DNA of 64,000 bases from JAHELQ01 sp964491915 (GTDB lineage: Bacteria; Acidobacteriota; Aminicenantia; UBA2199): assembly GCA_964491915.1 (NCBI GenBank), contig CAZBHS010000022.1, positions 21,393 through 85,392 on the forward strand. The letters are read 5' to 3'. Both the position numbers and the translations under genes were made by a program. The notes under the pieces are model-generated. The model did not search any database. It was given only the letters and a program-made list of their open reading frames with translations, and was not told the origin of the DNA. Of this stretch, positions 42,783 through 51,921 are shown piece after piece (position 1 is the stretch's first letter; every line of letters begins with the position of its first letter).

Positions 42783-44042
42783 CTATTCTTCGCCGGCGCC
42801 AACCTTTTCCAACTGACGCATGTAAGCTTCGTGCGCAATTAGTTTTTTTCTCAATTTCAGGAACTTCTCGCCGGCTTTATCGCCTTTCGTCATAAATTCT
42901 TCCCTTTTCAGCGGTTCAGCTTTAATTTTTTCAAGATACAGGAGTTTCATATAAGCCCACGGATCCGGATAATCAGGATCCAATTTTCCCGCCCTTTCGA
43001 GGAAGGTAAAACCCTTGTCGACTACAGCCAGTCTTTCCTGGGGAGCCATCATGTCGGGGCCGGTCTGGTAACTTTTGTTCCAGCATACGACTCCGATGGT
43101 GTAGTTGGCCCTGGCGAGAATTTTCCGTTTCTCTTCGGGGAACGACAGCATCACGTCTTCAATCTTATCGAGTTTCTCTTTCAAGATTGCATTCTTTTCT
43201 GCGATCTGAGCGTTAAGTTCTTCCAGATTACCCAACTCTTCCAATTGTTTGGTTTTTTCATCCAGAAGTCTCTCTTTCTCAGCTTTGTCAACGCGTTTAT
43301 TTTTCCTGACTGTTTCCATAAATTTCTGGATTTTTTCGATATTTTCAACAACCGCCACCCGCTTGTCAATTTCACTCTGAACTATTTCAATTTCAGGATC
43401 CACCATAGCATGGATACGCTTCTGGTGATATTTGATGGCATCGTCGAATTTCCTTCTATTTCCAAGGAAGTTGGCATAGAAAAAATAACCGGAGGGATCT
43501 GCAGGATTTAACTGAATCCGTTTTTCATACATGGATTCGGCTTCCATCAACTTTCCATACTTTGAATAAAAATCCGCCAGGATATAATAAGTATCGGCTT
43601 TGTCCGGCGCCTTTTCGAGAATCTGCAAATAATATTTTTCAGCTTCTTCGAAATTATCCATTTTGTCATAAATGTCGCCGAGTGAAAGAGTGACCTTAAC
43701 CTGGTTTTCTTCCGGTTCAACCTCTTTTGCCTTCAAGAGATATTTAAGAGCGTTTTCGCCATATTCTTTATTCGTATCGGATTCTTTACCGGGTTTAAAC
43801 ATAAGAGCGTTTGCGGTCCCCAGATAAAAATAAACAAACTCCAACTTGGGATTATACTGTAGAGCCGTTTCGTACTCTTCTATCGCTTTTTTAAATTTTT
43901 CTTTTGTGTAATGGTCGTTCGCTTTCTGTAAGTGATGATTTGCTTTAAGGTTATCGATTTTTAACTTCTCACAGCCAGTAAAACTCATCAAAAAGACTAG
44001 AAACAGCACACAAATTAAAGCCGTAGTCGAAATTTTTTTCAT
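42783..44042 (-). CDS. TPR-repeat lipoprotein
   Basis: A 419-residue envelope protein: signal peptide with lipobox FTGC (Cys near 24), then several tetratricopeptide repeats from about 35 to 220 (HLQKANDHYTKEKFKKAIEEYETALQYNPK is the clearest), a long coiled-coil stretch (about 225-300), and a final TPR-like region with CWNKSYQTGPDMMAPQERL. Such lipoproteins scaffold outer-membrane or secretion complexes. A GGAGG-type site precedes the start. No partner can be named. Confidence 0.82.
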   Translation of the reverse strand: MKKISTTALICVLFLVFLMSFTGCEKLKIDNLKANHHLQKANDHYTKEKFKKAIEEYETALQYNPKLEFVYFYLGTANALMFKPGKESDTNKEYGENALKYLLKAKEVEPEENQVKVTLSLGDIYDKMDNFEEAEKYYLQILEKAPDKADTYYILADFYSKYGKLMEAESMYEKRIQLNPADPSGYFFYANFLGNRRKFDDAIKYHQKRIHAMVDPEIEIVQSEIDKRVAVVENIEKIQKFMETVRKNKRVDKAEKERLLDEKTKQLEELGNLEELNAQIAEKNAILKEKLDKIEDVMLSFPEEKRKILARANYTIGVVCWNKSYQTGPDMMAPQERLAVVDKGFTFLERAGKLDPDYPDPWAYMKLLYLEKIKAEPLKREEFMTKGDKAGEKFLKLRKKLIAHEAYMRQLEKVGAGEE

Positions 44043-44126
44043 AAGAGCCTCCTACAAGTCTTCTTTATAATTTAATATTTGTAAAAAGTCAAGATAATTT
44101 GAGACAAAAACTGCAAGTCAGCCATC

Positions 44127-44471
44127 TCACTTTATCCTGTAAAACCACATCAGGAAAAGCCATAGATCCTGGATATAAGGGATCAACTTGTTGTTCAAGT
44201 AAATCTTCGTGGTTTCATGTTCCTTAACTAGCTCGAAGATTGCGTACAGATCTTCAACATTTTCGGGATAAAAACTCACATAAATTTTGTAAAAATCGCC
44301 AGCACCCTCCTCGAGAAAATAATTATTTTTTCTAGCTAATTCAACTGCTTTTTCATAATTTTTCGAAAAATGCTTTTGGAATCTGATGGTAATTTTAAAG
44401 TCACGGTTCGACTTTTTGGGATTTAGAATATTGTAAAGTTTTTCCTCTTGAATTTTTTTCCTAGCATCCAT
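44127..44471 (-). CDS. Hypothetical protein
   Basis: A 114-residue frame with a basic, helical N-terminus (MDARKKIQEEKLYNILNPKK), a mixed alpha/beta centre (FKITIRFQKHFSKNYEKAVELARKN…GDFYKIYVSFYPENVEDLYAIFELVKEHE) and an aromatic C-terminus (LWLFLMWFYRIK). The alternating strand-helix pattern looks like a real small domain, but I recognise no family. It follows the UvrD/PcrA gene on the same strand after about 100 bases. Confidence 0.55.
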   Translation of the reverse strand: MDARKKIQEEKLYNILNPKKSNRDFKITIRFQKHFSKNYEKAVELARKNNYFLEEGAGDFYKIYVSFYPENVEDLYAIFELVKEHETTKIYLNNKLIPYIQDLWLFLMWFYRIK

Positions 44472-44571
44472 TTGTCAATTATAATACAAAGAACAGGTAA
44501 AAAACAAGGGGGTATACACAAAAAATGATACTCTGCCCGGCCGCCGCGGAACCAGTGAAACCAAAAAAATT

Positions 44572-46647
44572 TTAAAGAAATGTAATCGCCACGACGGACG
44601 TGTCGATAACCTTTTCGCCTTTGTTCTCAAAGTCCACCAGGATTCTTTGATGGTCGATCTTCTTGCGGATACGGCCTTTCCCGAAAAATGGATGTTGGAT
44701 AAACGCTTCGCTATCAGCGACCTCGTCCTCTTTTGGAATTTCAGGACGGGGCGACAATTCATCGATAAACTCTTCCACGGAGTATAAATTCCTGATGAGC
44801 GAATAATCCACATCCCTGAGAAAAGGAGATGGTTTATGAGATCCCACAGACATTATCAGTTGTTTGATGGGGCGAGTCACCGCGACATACATCAGTCTCC
44901 TCTCCTCTTCAAGCTCCGACGCGTTTTTGCGCATGAAAAAGGGCAAATAGGTGGAATTTACTCCAGCGGTGACAACGGTATTGAATTCCAGCCCCTTGGC
45001 ATTATGCATGGTGAGCAAGAACACATGGATATTTGATTGATCGTCCTTTTCCCCCATTTCCGAATCGAGGCTCATACGGTCGAGCAAATTGCCGAAGTTT
45101 TTATCGCTGTCTTCCTGCTCCCAGCCTTTGATGAAATTGATCAATTCTTCGATATTCAGCAACCGGTCCTGTTCGCCTCTCTCTTCGAGGTTGGGGCGGT
45201 ATCTTGTATAATTCAATAAAATAGTGAGAATTTCCGAGGTATCCAGGTCTTCGAATTTGTCATGAAGCTCCATTATTTTTTTGAAAGAATCTTTGGCGTC
45301 ATACCTGTCGGGGAAGTGTGTTCTCATGGCGGCAAACAAGGACGTCCCATCCGCGCGCGCTTTTTCGGATATTTGCTCCAATGATTTTGCGCCGATCCCC
45401 AGGGGCAATACGTCGATCACCCTAACGAAGGAGATGTCGTCATCTGGATTATAGGCCAATTTTAGCAATGCCAGACTGTCCTTGATCTCTTTGCGCTCGA
45501 AAAAAGGTTGCCCTTTAAGAATTTTAAAGCGGATATTCCGACGGGTAAATTCCGTTTCAAAGGCGAGGGATTGCGAATTGATGCGGTACAAGATCGCCAC
45601 CGGCAGCAAATCGGGTTCTTCCATAATCAGGTGGTAAACCAATTCGGCGACTTTCGCGGCTTCACCCTCTTTGGAAACTGTATGAAGCAAGTAAATCGGA
45701 TTGCCGCCCTCGTTTTCAGTCCACATCGACTTGCCCTTCCTCAGCTTATTCCGGGTAATCAACTGGTTCGCGAATTCAAGAATCGGTTTTGTAGACCGGT
45801 AGTTTTGTTCAAGTTTGATGGTGCGCACATCCTTGAAATCGTTTTCAAAGTTGAACAAAAAACGGATACTGGCGCCGCGCCAGGAATAAATCGCCTGGTC
45901 GTCGTCGCCGACAACGGTAATCTGCTGGTGCTGCCGGGCCAATAGTTTTATCAATTCGTATTGGTTGGGGTTGGTGTCCTGGAATTCATCCACAACAATG
46001 TAATCGAACCGGTTTCTATATTTTTCCCGGACTTCATCGTTATGGAGCAGCAACTTCACAGGGAGGGAGATCAAATCCTCGTAATCCCACCGCTTGACTT
46101 TATGTTGCCGCTCGAAATAGGCGGAGTAGATCACGACCTCCTCCTGGCTGAATCCTCTCTGCAACAATTCTTCGCTATTGTTGGGATAATTGAGGTTCAT
46201 TTTCGCGAGATTTATCTTCTTCCTGACATCATCACGCATATCATTGGTGTAGAAGCTGTAATTTTCTTTGATGATGCGGTCGAGCAACTGGCGCTGTTCG
46301 CTATCGTTCATCACCTGCCAGTCGGAGTCAAATCCGGCCGCCGCGCAACTTTCCCTCAAGATCCGCAGTCCCAGCGAATGGAAGGTGGAGATGGGAAACT
46401 GGCGGGGCTCGAAACCTGTCAGACTCGCAGCCCGTTCCTTCATTTCATTGGCCGCTTTATTGGTAAATGTCACCCCCAATATCCTATAGGGAGACATATT
46501 TTTTTCCTGGATCATATAGGCGATCTTATGAGTGATCACCTTTGTTTTACCCGACCCGGCCCCCGCTACGATCAACAAGGGGGAATCAAAATGTAGCACT
46601 GCTTCTCTTTGAACTGGATTTAGATTTTCTAGTAAATTACTTGGCAT
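44572..46647 (-). CDS. UvrD/PcrA-family DNA helicase
   Basis: A 691-residue superfamily 1A 3'-5' helicase. Motif I is AGAGSGKTKV (about 29-38), motif Ia VTFTNKAANEMKER, motif II VVDEFQDTNP (about 222), motif III GDDDQAIYSWRGA, motif IV NYRSTKPIL, and motifs V/VI TMHNAKGLEFNTVV and RRLMYVAVTRPIKQL. A small SH3/Tudor-like tail (HPFFGKGRIRKKIDHQRILVDFENKGEKVIDTSVV) resembles the PcrA RNA-polymerase-binding tail. Slightly shorter than typical PcrA (~720-750). Its start lies inside the 3' end of the pcm gene (11-base overlap). Confidence 0.9.
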   Translation of the reverse strand: MPSNLLENLNPVQREAVLHFDSPLLIVAGAGSGKTKVITHKIAYMIQEKNMSPYRILGVTFTNKAANEMKERAASLTGFEPRQFPISTFHSLGLRILRESCAAAGFDSDWQVMNDSEQRQLLDRIIKENYSFYTNDMRDDVRKKINLAKMNLNYPNNSEELLQRGFSQEEVVIYSAYFERQHKVKRWDYEDLISLPVKLLLHNDEVREKYRNRFDYIVVDEFQDTNPNQYELIKLLARQHQQITVVGDDDQAIYSWRGASIRFLFNFENDFKDVRTIKLEQNYRSTKPILEFANQLITRNKLRKGKSMWTENEGGNPIYLLHTVSKEGEAAKVAELVYHLIMEEPDLLPVAILYRINSQSLAFETEFTRRNIRFKILKGQPFFERKEIKDSLALLKLAYNPDDDISFVRVIDVLPLGIGAKSLEQISEKARADGTSLFAAMRTHFPDRYDAKDSFKKIMELHDKFEDLDTSEILTILLNYTRYRPNLEERGEQDRLLNIEELINFIKGWEQEDSDKNFGNLLDRMSLDSEMGEKDDQSNIHVFLLTMHNAKGLEFNTVVTAGVNSTYLPFFMRKNASELEEERRLMYVAVTRPIKQLIMSVGSHKPSPFLRDVDYSLIRNLYSVEEFIDELSPRPEIPKEDEVADSEAFIQHPFFGKGRIRKKIDHQRILVDFENKGEKVIDTSVVAITFL

Positions 46648-47344
46648 TTTTTCCTCGAATCAACGGTACAAATTGAACTGGGATTAAATTCGTCCGCTTC
46701 AATTTTCCATTTTTATCTTTTTCAATTAAAATCAATTCTTGCACGGATTGCGAGTAACTGACCGGAATGACCATGCGCCCGCCCACTGCCAGTTGTTCGA
46801 TCAAAGGCTGTGGAATGTGGTCGGGGGCGCAGGTTACGATGATGGCGTCATAGGGAGCGTGTTCTTCCCACCCCAGGTAGCCGTCGCCGGTCTTGAACCC
46901 AATATTCTCATAGCCCAACGACAGCAAACGATCTTTAGCGGTTTTGGCAAGGTGCTCCTTGATCTCGATGGTGTACACATTTTTTACCAATTCCGCCAGA
47001 ATCGCCGCCTGGTATCCTGAGCCGGTTCCGATTTCCAATACTTTTTTGTCATATTCCGGGGCAATCACATAAATCATGATGGCCACTGTGTAGGGTGTCG
47101 ATATAGTCTGGTCTTCTCCGATGGGAAGATCGCAATCCGCGTAAGCTTTATACCGGAGGGCAGGGTTCACGAAAAGGTGGCGCTTCACTAAAGAAAAAGC
47201 GTCCAGGATGCGTTGATCGGTAATCCCCCGGTCCATGATTTGTTTGTCCACCATATCCCGCCGCAACAGAGCGAAATTATCACTCTGACTGAAAACCGGG
47301 GCCGGCAGCATGAATCCTAACAGTAAAATCAAGCGTATCCACAT
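46637..47344 (-). CDS. pcm: Protein-L-isoaspartate O-methyltransferase with signal peptide
   Basis: A 235-residue PCMT that repairs isoaspartyl damage using SAM. Motif I is VLEIGTGSGYQAAILAEL (about 101-118); the substrate region IGEDQTISTPYTVAIMI is characteristic. Unlike E. coli Pcm it begins with a clear signal peptide (MWIRLILLLGFMLPAPVFSQS, cleavage near 19), so it should be exported; exported PCMTs occur in some bacteria but raise the question of SAM supply. Its 3' end overlaps the helicase gene by 11 bases. Confidence 0.88.
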   Translation of the reverse strand: MWIRLILLLGFMLPAPVFSQSDNFALLRRDMVDKQIMDRGITDQRILDAFSLVKRHLFVNPALRYKAYADCDLPIGEDQTISTPYTVAIMIYVIAPEYDKKVLEIGTGSGYQAAILAELVKNVYTIEIKEHLAKTAKDRLLSLGYENIGFKTGDGYLGWEEHAPYDAIIVTCAPDHIPQPLIEQLAVGGRMVIPVSYSQSVQELILIEKDKNGKLKRTNLIPVQFVPLIRGKNAK

Positions 47345-47415
47345 ACTTTCATTCTAACAGATAAAACGGTATGTGTAAATTTAATTATTTCCGGACTTCC
47401 ATCCCCCGTGATTTC

Positions 47416-47441
47416 GGAAGAACGGCAGACGCCGTTCTTCC
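47416..47441. terminator. Perfect hairpin between the TolC-like gene and pcm
   Basis: GGAAGAACGGC, a 4-base loop (AGAC), GCCGTTCTTCC: an 11-bp perfect stem just past the TolC-like stop codon on the minus strand. No long T-run follows on the minus strand, so it may be a transcript-stabilising or weak termination hairpin rather than a classical terminator. Confidence 0.5.
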
Positions 47442-47454
47442 TCTGTATATTTTC

Positions 47455-49002
47455 TTAGTCTTTTTTGATAAATTCTTTTAATTTAATATCGTAAGATTTC
47501 AGAGTCCGGCCCAATACTTTATTGATTTTGGCAACCGTCATGTTATATTCTTTCAATGAATTCAATAAACCGGTTTCCGTCTGGACGTAATCCCTCTGGT
47601 AGTTCAACACGTCATAGTTAGTGGACAGGCCGACCGACAGCTTCTTCTGCTCGGCTTTCAATTTCTGGTCCTGGAGCTTCAGAGCGATCTGGTTCGATTC
47701 AACCAATTTGGAGTTAGCCTCCAATTCCTTGATAACCTCTCTTACCTCGGAATACACAATATTCTCAGTGTTTTTCAAGCCCAACAACGCCCGTTTCAAA
47801 TTCAATTTGGCCTGGGTCAATTGCGCCCTTTCCTGGGCAAAGCTGAGGGGAACAGTCAAACGCAATGAGACTGAATAGTTCTTATAGAGGGCGGAGAAGG
47901 TATCCTTGACGGTTTCCCAGATGTCACGCTGAATCAGTCCGATGGGTACGCCGCCGATCAAGGGGCTCTTGTCGTAGATGATCTGGTCGCCGCCGGCGCC
48001 GGTGGTATAGTAAGAGGCTACCAGTTGCAAGTCCGGCAGCATTTGATTACGGGAGTATTTAACCAGAACATTGTTGTTTTTCAAATCCAAGCGCGCTTGC
48101 TCGATATCCGGCCGGTTATTGAGCGCCTCTTCCAGGAATGCGTTCAAATTTTTATCCACAGGCTTGACCTCAGGCATATCCACAGGAACGATCCTCTCGT
48201 CCCGCTGGGTCATGTTGAGAATACGCTTCAGATTTTCTTCCGCCGTCTGGATGGCTTTTTCCGCCTGAATCACCTGACTCTCGTTTGTCGCCACTTCGGC
48301 TTTGGCTTCGAGAATATCGATGGGAGCGGCGGATCCCACTCTCACTTTGATCTCATTCTGCCTTAGCAAGTCCATGGAGCGCTGTAACGATTTTTTCCTG
48401 GAGTCAAGATCCTGGTAAAAGTACACAAGGTTCCAATACGCGTCCTCGACATTGTAAACCAGGTCGATGATGGACTGCCTCAACTGGTGGCGCGCCTTTT
48501 TATAATCATTGGTGGCGACTATAATGTCTTTCTTGGTGGCCAGGGTGCCGAAGCCTTTCAGCAAGGGCTGGGTCAGTTGGACGGTCAAGACTGAAGAGAG
48601 GTAGGGATTGATAGTACTGTAGATACTATTGCTTTCAGACTTCTGGTTATTCAGGGAGATCCGCAAATCTCCGCCGATGGCGAGCCGTTGGGTGAGGGCC
48701 ATATTTAAGGCGAACCTCTTTTGGGTTTGAATATCGGCGCCGGTAAACACGTCGCTGGTGGGGCGGTTCGTTTCAGAGGTGGATAAATCAACCTCTAGTT
48801 TCGGGATAAAGATCGCGTCCCGTATCACTTTGTTCTGCATTGCCAGATCCGGATTGGTGACTTGAATCTGGAGATCCAAATTTTCTTTCAAAGCTTGTAC
48901 AATAGAATCCTTCAACGTCAATTCAAGCTTTTTCTCTTCCGCCTGAAGCGGTGCAGCGAGTATCAAAGCAGCTATCAAAATTATTCCAATCAATGTTTTC
49001 AT
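47455..49002 (-). CDS. TolC-family outer-membrane efflux protein
   Basis: A 515-residue outer-membrane channel protein. It has a cleavable signal peptide (MKTLIGIILIAALILAAPLQA) and the duplicated OEP architecture with long helical segments: VQLTQPLLKGFGTLATKKDI and AYWNLVYFYQDLDSRKKSL in the first half, LEEALNNRPDIEQARLDLKNNN and RAQLTQAKLNLKRALLGLKNTEN in the second. It would form a trimeric channel for a tripartite exporter or type I secretion system; no adaptor or inner-membrane pump gene is adjacent. Upstream DNA has a sigma-54-type promoter and enhancer-like inverted repeats. Confidence 0.9.
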   Translation of the reverse strand: MKTLIGIILIAALILAAPLQAEEKKLELTLKDSIVQALKENLDLQIQVTNPDLAMQNKVIRDAIFIPKLEVDLSTSETNRPTSDVFTGADIQTQKRFALNMALTQRLAIGGDLRISLNNQKSESNSIYSTINPYLSSVLTVQLTQPLLKGFGTLATKKDIIVATNDYKKARHQLRQSIIDLVYNVEDAYWNLVYFYQDLDSRKKSLQRSMDLLRQNEIKVRVGSAAPIDILEAKAEVATNESQVIQAEKAIQTAEENLKRILNMTQRDERIVPVDMPEVKPVDKNLNAFLEEALNNRPDIEQARLDLKNNNVLVKYSRNQMLPDLQLVASYYTTGAGGDQIIYDKSPLIGGVPIGLIQRDIWETVKDTFSALYKNYSVSLRLTVPLSFAQERAQLTQAKLNLKRALLGLKNTENIVYSEVREVIKELEANSKLVESNQIALKLQDQKLKAEQKKLSVGLSTNYDVLNYQRDYVQTETGLLNSLKEYNMTVAKINKVLGRTLKSYDIKLKEFIKKD

Positions 49003-49076
49003 AAGTTTCCTCCACTACACTGAATAATATGGTAAATACGGACGGGGGAACAAAAGGTTCCCGGGCGTCCGTTTTT

Positions 49077-49092
49077 CATAAATAAATTTCAT
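49077..49092 (-). promoter_or_regulatory. Sigma-54 (RpoN)-type promoter of the TolC-like gene
   Basis: On the minus strand TGGCATG-GTTA-TTGCG matches the -24/-12 consensus TGGCACG-N4-TTGCA, with the GG and GC doublets at the correct 10-base separation. Transcription would begin near 49065, about 60 bases before the tolC-like start codon. No sigma-54 activator is encoded in the window. Confidence 0.6.
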
Positions 49093-49291
49093 TTTACCTG
49101 AATACGCGACAAAAGGAAATATATTAAGCCGCCGGAATACTATTTTCCGGCAGATTCCTTCTGTCAACGAGTATGACGCAATAACCATGCCAATGTGATT
49201 CAAAACCGGACATCCGGTTGCAATTATGTTTAGAAGCTTCATATATATTTAATGAACACATCGATTCCGCATTTCTTGCAAAAAAAGTAAT

Positions 49292-49329
49292 TGTCCGGTA
49301 TCGGGACACACCTTGTCCGATTTCGGACA
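49292..49329. promoter_or_regulatory. Paired enhancer-like inverted repeats (TGTCC…GGACA)
   Basis: TGTCC-N7-GGACA (49292-49308) and TGTCCG-N4-CGGACA (49314-49329) lie about two helical turns apart and 200 bases upstream of the sigma-54-type promoter, the usual arrangement of binding sites for a sigma-54 activator. They also sit 65-100 bases before the CFBP gene and could act there. Confidence 0.55.
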
Positions 49330-49393
49330 GCCCCACATACAACTCTTGACTTTTTTTTTATTTCATCTTATGGTAGCCCCTACGGAGGTTTGT

Positions 49394-50413
49394 ATGAAAA
49401 AAATAGTAGTATTAGGATTAATGATCGCATTCTTACTGGCCGGTTGTAAAACCGACAAATACAAAGAGCCGGGAATCTATGCGGAAATCGATACCAACAA
49501 AGGATTGATCGTGGCGTCGTTGGATTTTGAGAAGGCGCCGATGACAGTCGCCAATTTTGTGGGACTGGCGGAAGGGACCATCGAGAACAAGGCCAAAGAA
49601 TTGGGAGTCCATTATTTCGACGGCTTGACCTTTCACCGGGTCGTTCCGAATTTCGTCATCCAGGGCGGAGATCCCGATGGTAATGGTAGTGGAGGCCCGG
49701 GTTACAAATTCCCGGATGAATTCCATCCGGATCTCAAACACGACGCCGCAGGAGTGTTGTCCATGGCCAATGCCGGAGCCGGTACAAACGGCAGCCAGTT
49801 TTTTATCACGCTAAACGCCACGCCTCATTTAGACGGCAGGCATTCGGTTTTCGGCAAAGTCACCCAGGGCCTTGACGTTGTAAAAAAGATCGAAAAGGGC
49901 GATGTCATGAAATCGGTCAAAATCTTCAGAGCCGGCGAAGTGGCCAAAAACTTCAAAACCGACGACGCTTCGTTCAAGGACCTGATAAAGAAAACAAAAG
50001 CCGCCATGGAAAAAAAATTGACTGAAAAACTCGAGTCGGACCTCAAAGTGGTGGAAGAGAGATATCCCGACGCCGTTAAATTGAAGAACGGTCTGCGCTA
50101 CAAAATTCTTGCCCAGGGCAAAGGCAAAACACCGGAAAAGGGCGCCAATGTTAAAGTGCACTATACGTTGACACTATTGGATGGTAAAAAGATCGACAGC
50201 TCGCTGGACCGCGGCCAGCCAATGCCCTTTCCAGTAGGCATAAACCGGATGATTCCGGGCTTCGACCAGTCGGTATTGGAGATGAAAAAAGGTGAAAAAC
50301 GCCTCTTGATCATCCCGCCGGAATTGGGATACGGTTCAACAACCAAAGGACCGATACCGGGCAATTCCGTTTTGATTTTCGAAGTGGAATTAGTGGAAAT
50401 TGGATCTAAATAA
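49394..50413 (+). CDS. Cyclophilin-FKBP fusion peptidyl-prolyl isomerase, lipoprotein
   Basis: A 339-residue lipoprotein (signal MKKIVVLGLMIAFLLAGC, Cys18). Residues about 28-190 are a cyclophilin domain (FHRVVPNFVIQGGDPDGNGSGGPGYKFPDE, ANAGAGTNGSQFFITL). About 235-339 is an FKBP domain (VKVHYTLTLLDGKKIDSS, FPVGINRMIPGFDQSVLEMKKGEKRLLIIPPELGYGS). A charged helical linker joins them. This is the CFBP order of the dual-family immunophilins described from a few bacteria and protists. As a lipoprotein it should assist folding in the periplasm. GGAGG precedes the start; the longer frame from 49313 has no signal peptide. Confidence 0.9.
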   Translation: MKKIVVLGLMIAFLLAGCKTDKYKEPGIYAEIDTNKGLIVASLDFEKAPMTVANFVGLAEGTIENKAKELGVHYFDGLTFHRVVPNFVIQGGDPDGNGSGGPGYKFPDEFHPDLKHDAAGVLSMANAGAGTNGSQFFITLNATPHLDGRHSVFGKVTQGLDVVKKIEKGDVMKSVKIFRAGEVAKNFKTDDASFKDLIKKTKAAMEKKLTEKLESDLKVVEERYPDAVKLKNGLRYKILAQGKGKTPEKGANVKVHYTLTLLDGKKIDSSLDRGQPMPFPVGINRMIPGFDQSVLEMKKGEKRLLIIPPELGYGSTTKGPIPGNSVLIFEVELVEIGSK

Positions 50414-50456
50414 CCGATTAATCTAAAAAAAATAACAGTCGTGGACACTCCGGTGT

Positions 50457-51365
50457 TCACGGCCGAACCCTCAAATCGAACACCCCGTCGGGTGTGACGA
50501 TCTTATGGCGGACATTCACATCATGTAAGCGAATACCCCCGGCGACAATACAACTGGAGATGGACGACCGCCCGCTTATCACTGTATTTTCCCAAATAAT
50601 CGAATCAACCACCGAACACTCTTGCCCGATCGCCACATCCTGAGACAACGAATTCCCAGGCTCAAATCCCAAATACTTCCGGTAAGCGGCATCGGCGAGC
50701 AGATAGAGATGAGGACTACCTAGATCCCACCAGGGAGCCGAGGTTTCGGTTACAACGACGTTGAACTCACGGGCGGCCAGCATATCAAAAAAACTGATGT
50801 GATCGATAACCTCGAGGATTTTCTTGCCTAATAACGCCACGCCGGTATACATATATTTGGACCCGTCAGGCAACGGTGTATGATCCTGTTCCGGCAAATC
50901 TTTTTGCCGCCCCAAGAACCGGGAACCGGATATCACCAACGGCGCGTAGTGATTGGCGCGAGTTTTTTTGACCAGCAGCACCCCGTCGGCGAAGTGATCG
51001 CGCATCGTTTGGAGCATCCGCTGAAGAGGAATCTCCGAATATATATCGCCGTTTACAACCAGCAGGCAATCATCGATATGAGGCACAGCTTCCCTCAGAA
51101 TTTTACTGCCGGAGAGCTCTTGCTCATAAAAAAAGCGAATCCCCTCTTCCCGGGACAACGCCCGCCGTATTTGCTCCCCTTTGTGGTGCAGATTTACAAA
51201 TCCGCGACAACACCCCAATTCTTTTAGTTGGGACAACATAATTTGAATCAGCGGCCGCCCAGCCAGCGGGAATAACGGTTTGGGTTTGTAATGGGTCAAG
51301 GGCCTGGCCCTTGTACCCAATCCGCCGGCCAACAAAAAAAACGGAACGTCAACGGGGGACTTCAT
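50457..51365 (-). CDS. Sugar-phosphate nucleotidyltransferase (MurU/RmlA-like)
   Basis: A 302-residue NTP_transferase protein. LLAGGLGTRARPLTHYKPKPLFPLAGRPLI (about 12-41) holds the GxGTRxxPLT…PK nucleotide-binding signature, VVNGDIYSE the metal-binding Asp, and WWDLGSP a sugar-site motif. The C-terminal ~60 residues contain a short left-handed-helix-like stretch (DVAIGQECSVVDSIIWENTVIS). It could make NDP-sugars or MurNAc/GlcNAc-1-P derivatives; the exact sugar is unknown. Start taken at ATG 51365; its 5' end overlaps the CYTH gene, the last gene of a three-gene unit. Confidence 0.85.
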   Translation of the reverse strand: MKSPVDVPFFLLAGGLGTRARPLTHYKPKPLFPLAGRPLIQIMLSQLKELGCCRGFVNLHHKGEQIRRALSREEGIRFFYEQELSGSKILREAVPHIDDCLLVVNGDIYSEIPLQRMLQTMRDHFADGVLLVKKTRANHYAPLVISGSRFLGRQKDLPEQDHTPLPDGSKYMYTGVALLGKKILEVIDHISFFDMLAAREFNVVVTETSAPWWDLGSPHLYLLADAAYRKYLGFEPGNSLSQDVAIGQECSVVDSIIWENTVISGRSSISSCIVAGGIRLHDVNVRHKIVTPDGVFDLRVRP

Positions 51366-51921
51366 CAAAGGTCATATCTCCGTTTTGTCCGGCATCCGCC
51401 CACAATCGCCGGTAGTTAACCGCGATATAATCGTTCTTGCTATATCCAAAATCACGGGCCAGAGCATCGATCTCTTCGGTCTCCCCTTCGATCTCCATAA
51501 AATCTCCAATGGGAGTCTCGTCCAGAAAGACAGTCGCCCCTTCACGCCGCCAGGTCTCACGGTATTTTTCATACATCCACGCCACCTGGTAGCCGAGGCC
51601 CAGGAGAATGGTCTTCATATTATCGAAGTGTTCGAAGCCGGACTCGATCTCTTCGCGGATTTTGTAGTTTTTGTCTTTATCATCCTTTCCAGCGGGACGT
51701 TTGAAGGTGATGACGTTCTTCTGCCCATACCGGCGCAAGCGCAGAAGATTCTTTCGGGACGCGAGAGAGTGATCCGGAGTGTCGAAGAGGACATTGTGCT
51801 CGAATTGCCGCCGATCCTGGATCGCGAATCCCAATTCAGGCAATCGTTGCCTGGTCAGGGACAAATCAGTCAACTTGATTTTGATTTCAACTTCCAGATG
51901 GCGAGGCGATACCGGAGTCAT
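51349..51921 (-). CDS. CYTH-domain protein (CyaB/ThTPase-like)
   Basis: A 190-residue triphosphate tunnel enzyme. The N-terminal signature ExExK is present as EVEIKIK (about 10-16), followed by the acidic/basic strands LRLRRYGQKNVITFKRPAG, RREGATVFLDETPIGDFMEIEGE. Such enzymes are class IV adenylate cyclases, thiamine triphosphatases or inorganic triphosphatases; activity cannot be deduced. Its ATG overlaps the polyprenyl synthase stop (TAATG), and its 3' end overlaps the nucleotidyltransferase gene. Confidence 0.85.
   Translation of the reverse strand: MTPVSPRHLEVEIKIKLTDLSLTRQRLPELGFAIQDRRQFEHNVLFDTPDHSLASRKNLLRLRRYGQKNVITFKRPAGKDDKDKNYKIREEIESGFEHFDNMKTILLGLGYQVAWMYEKYRETWRREGATVFLDETPIGDFMEIEGETEEIDALARDFGYSKNDYIAVNYRRLWADAGQNGDMTFDEVPR

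Larger units (their letters stand above)
49003..49393. other. Regulatory intergenic region between tolC-like and CFBP genes
   Basis: A 391-bp divergent region. It contains the sigma-54-type element (49077-49192 region, core at 49077-49092), a short palindrome ACCGG-ACAT-CCGGT (49204-49217) and two enhancer-like inverted repeats near 49292-49329. No gene is supported. Confidence 0.5.
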
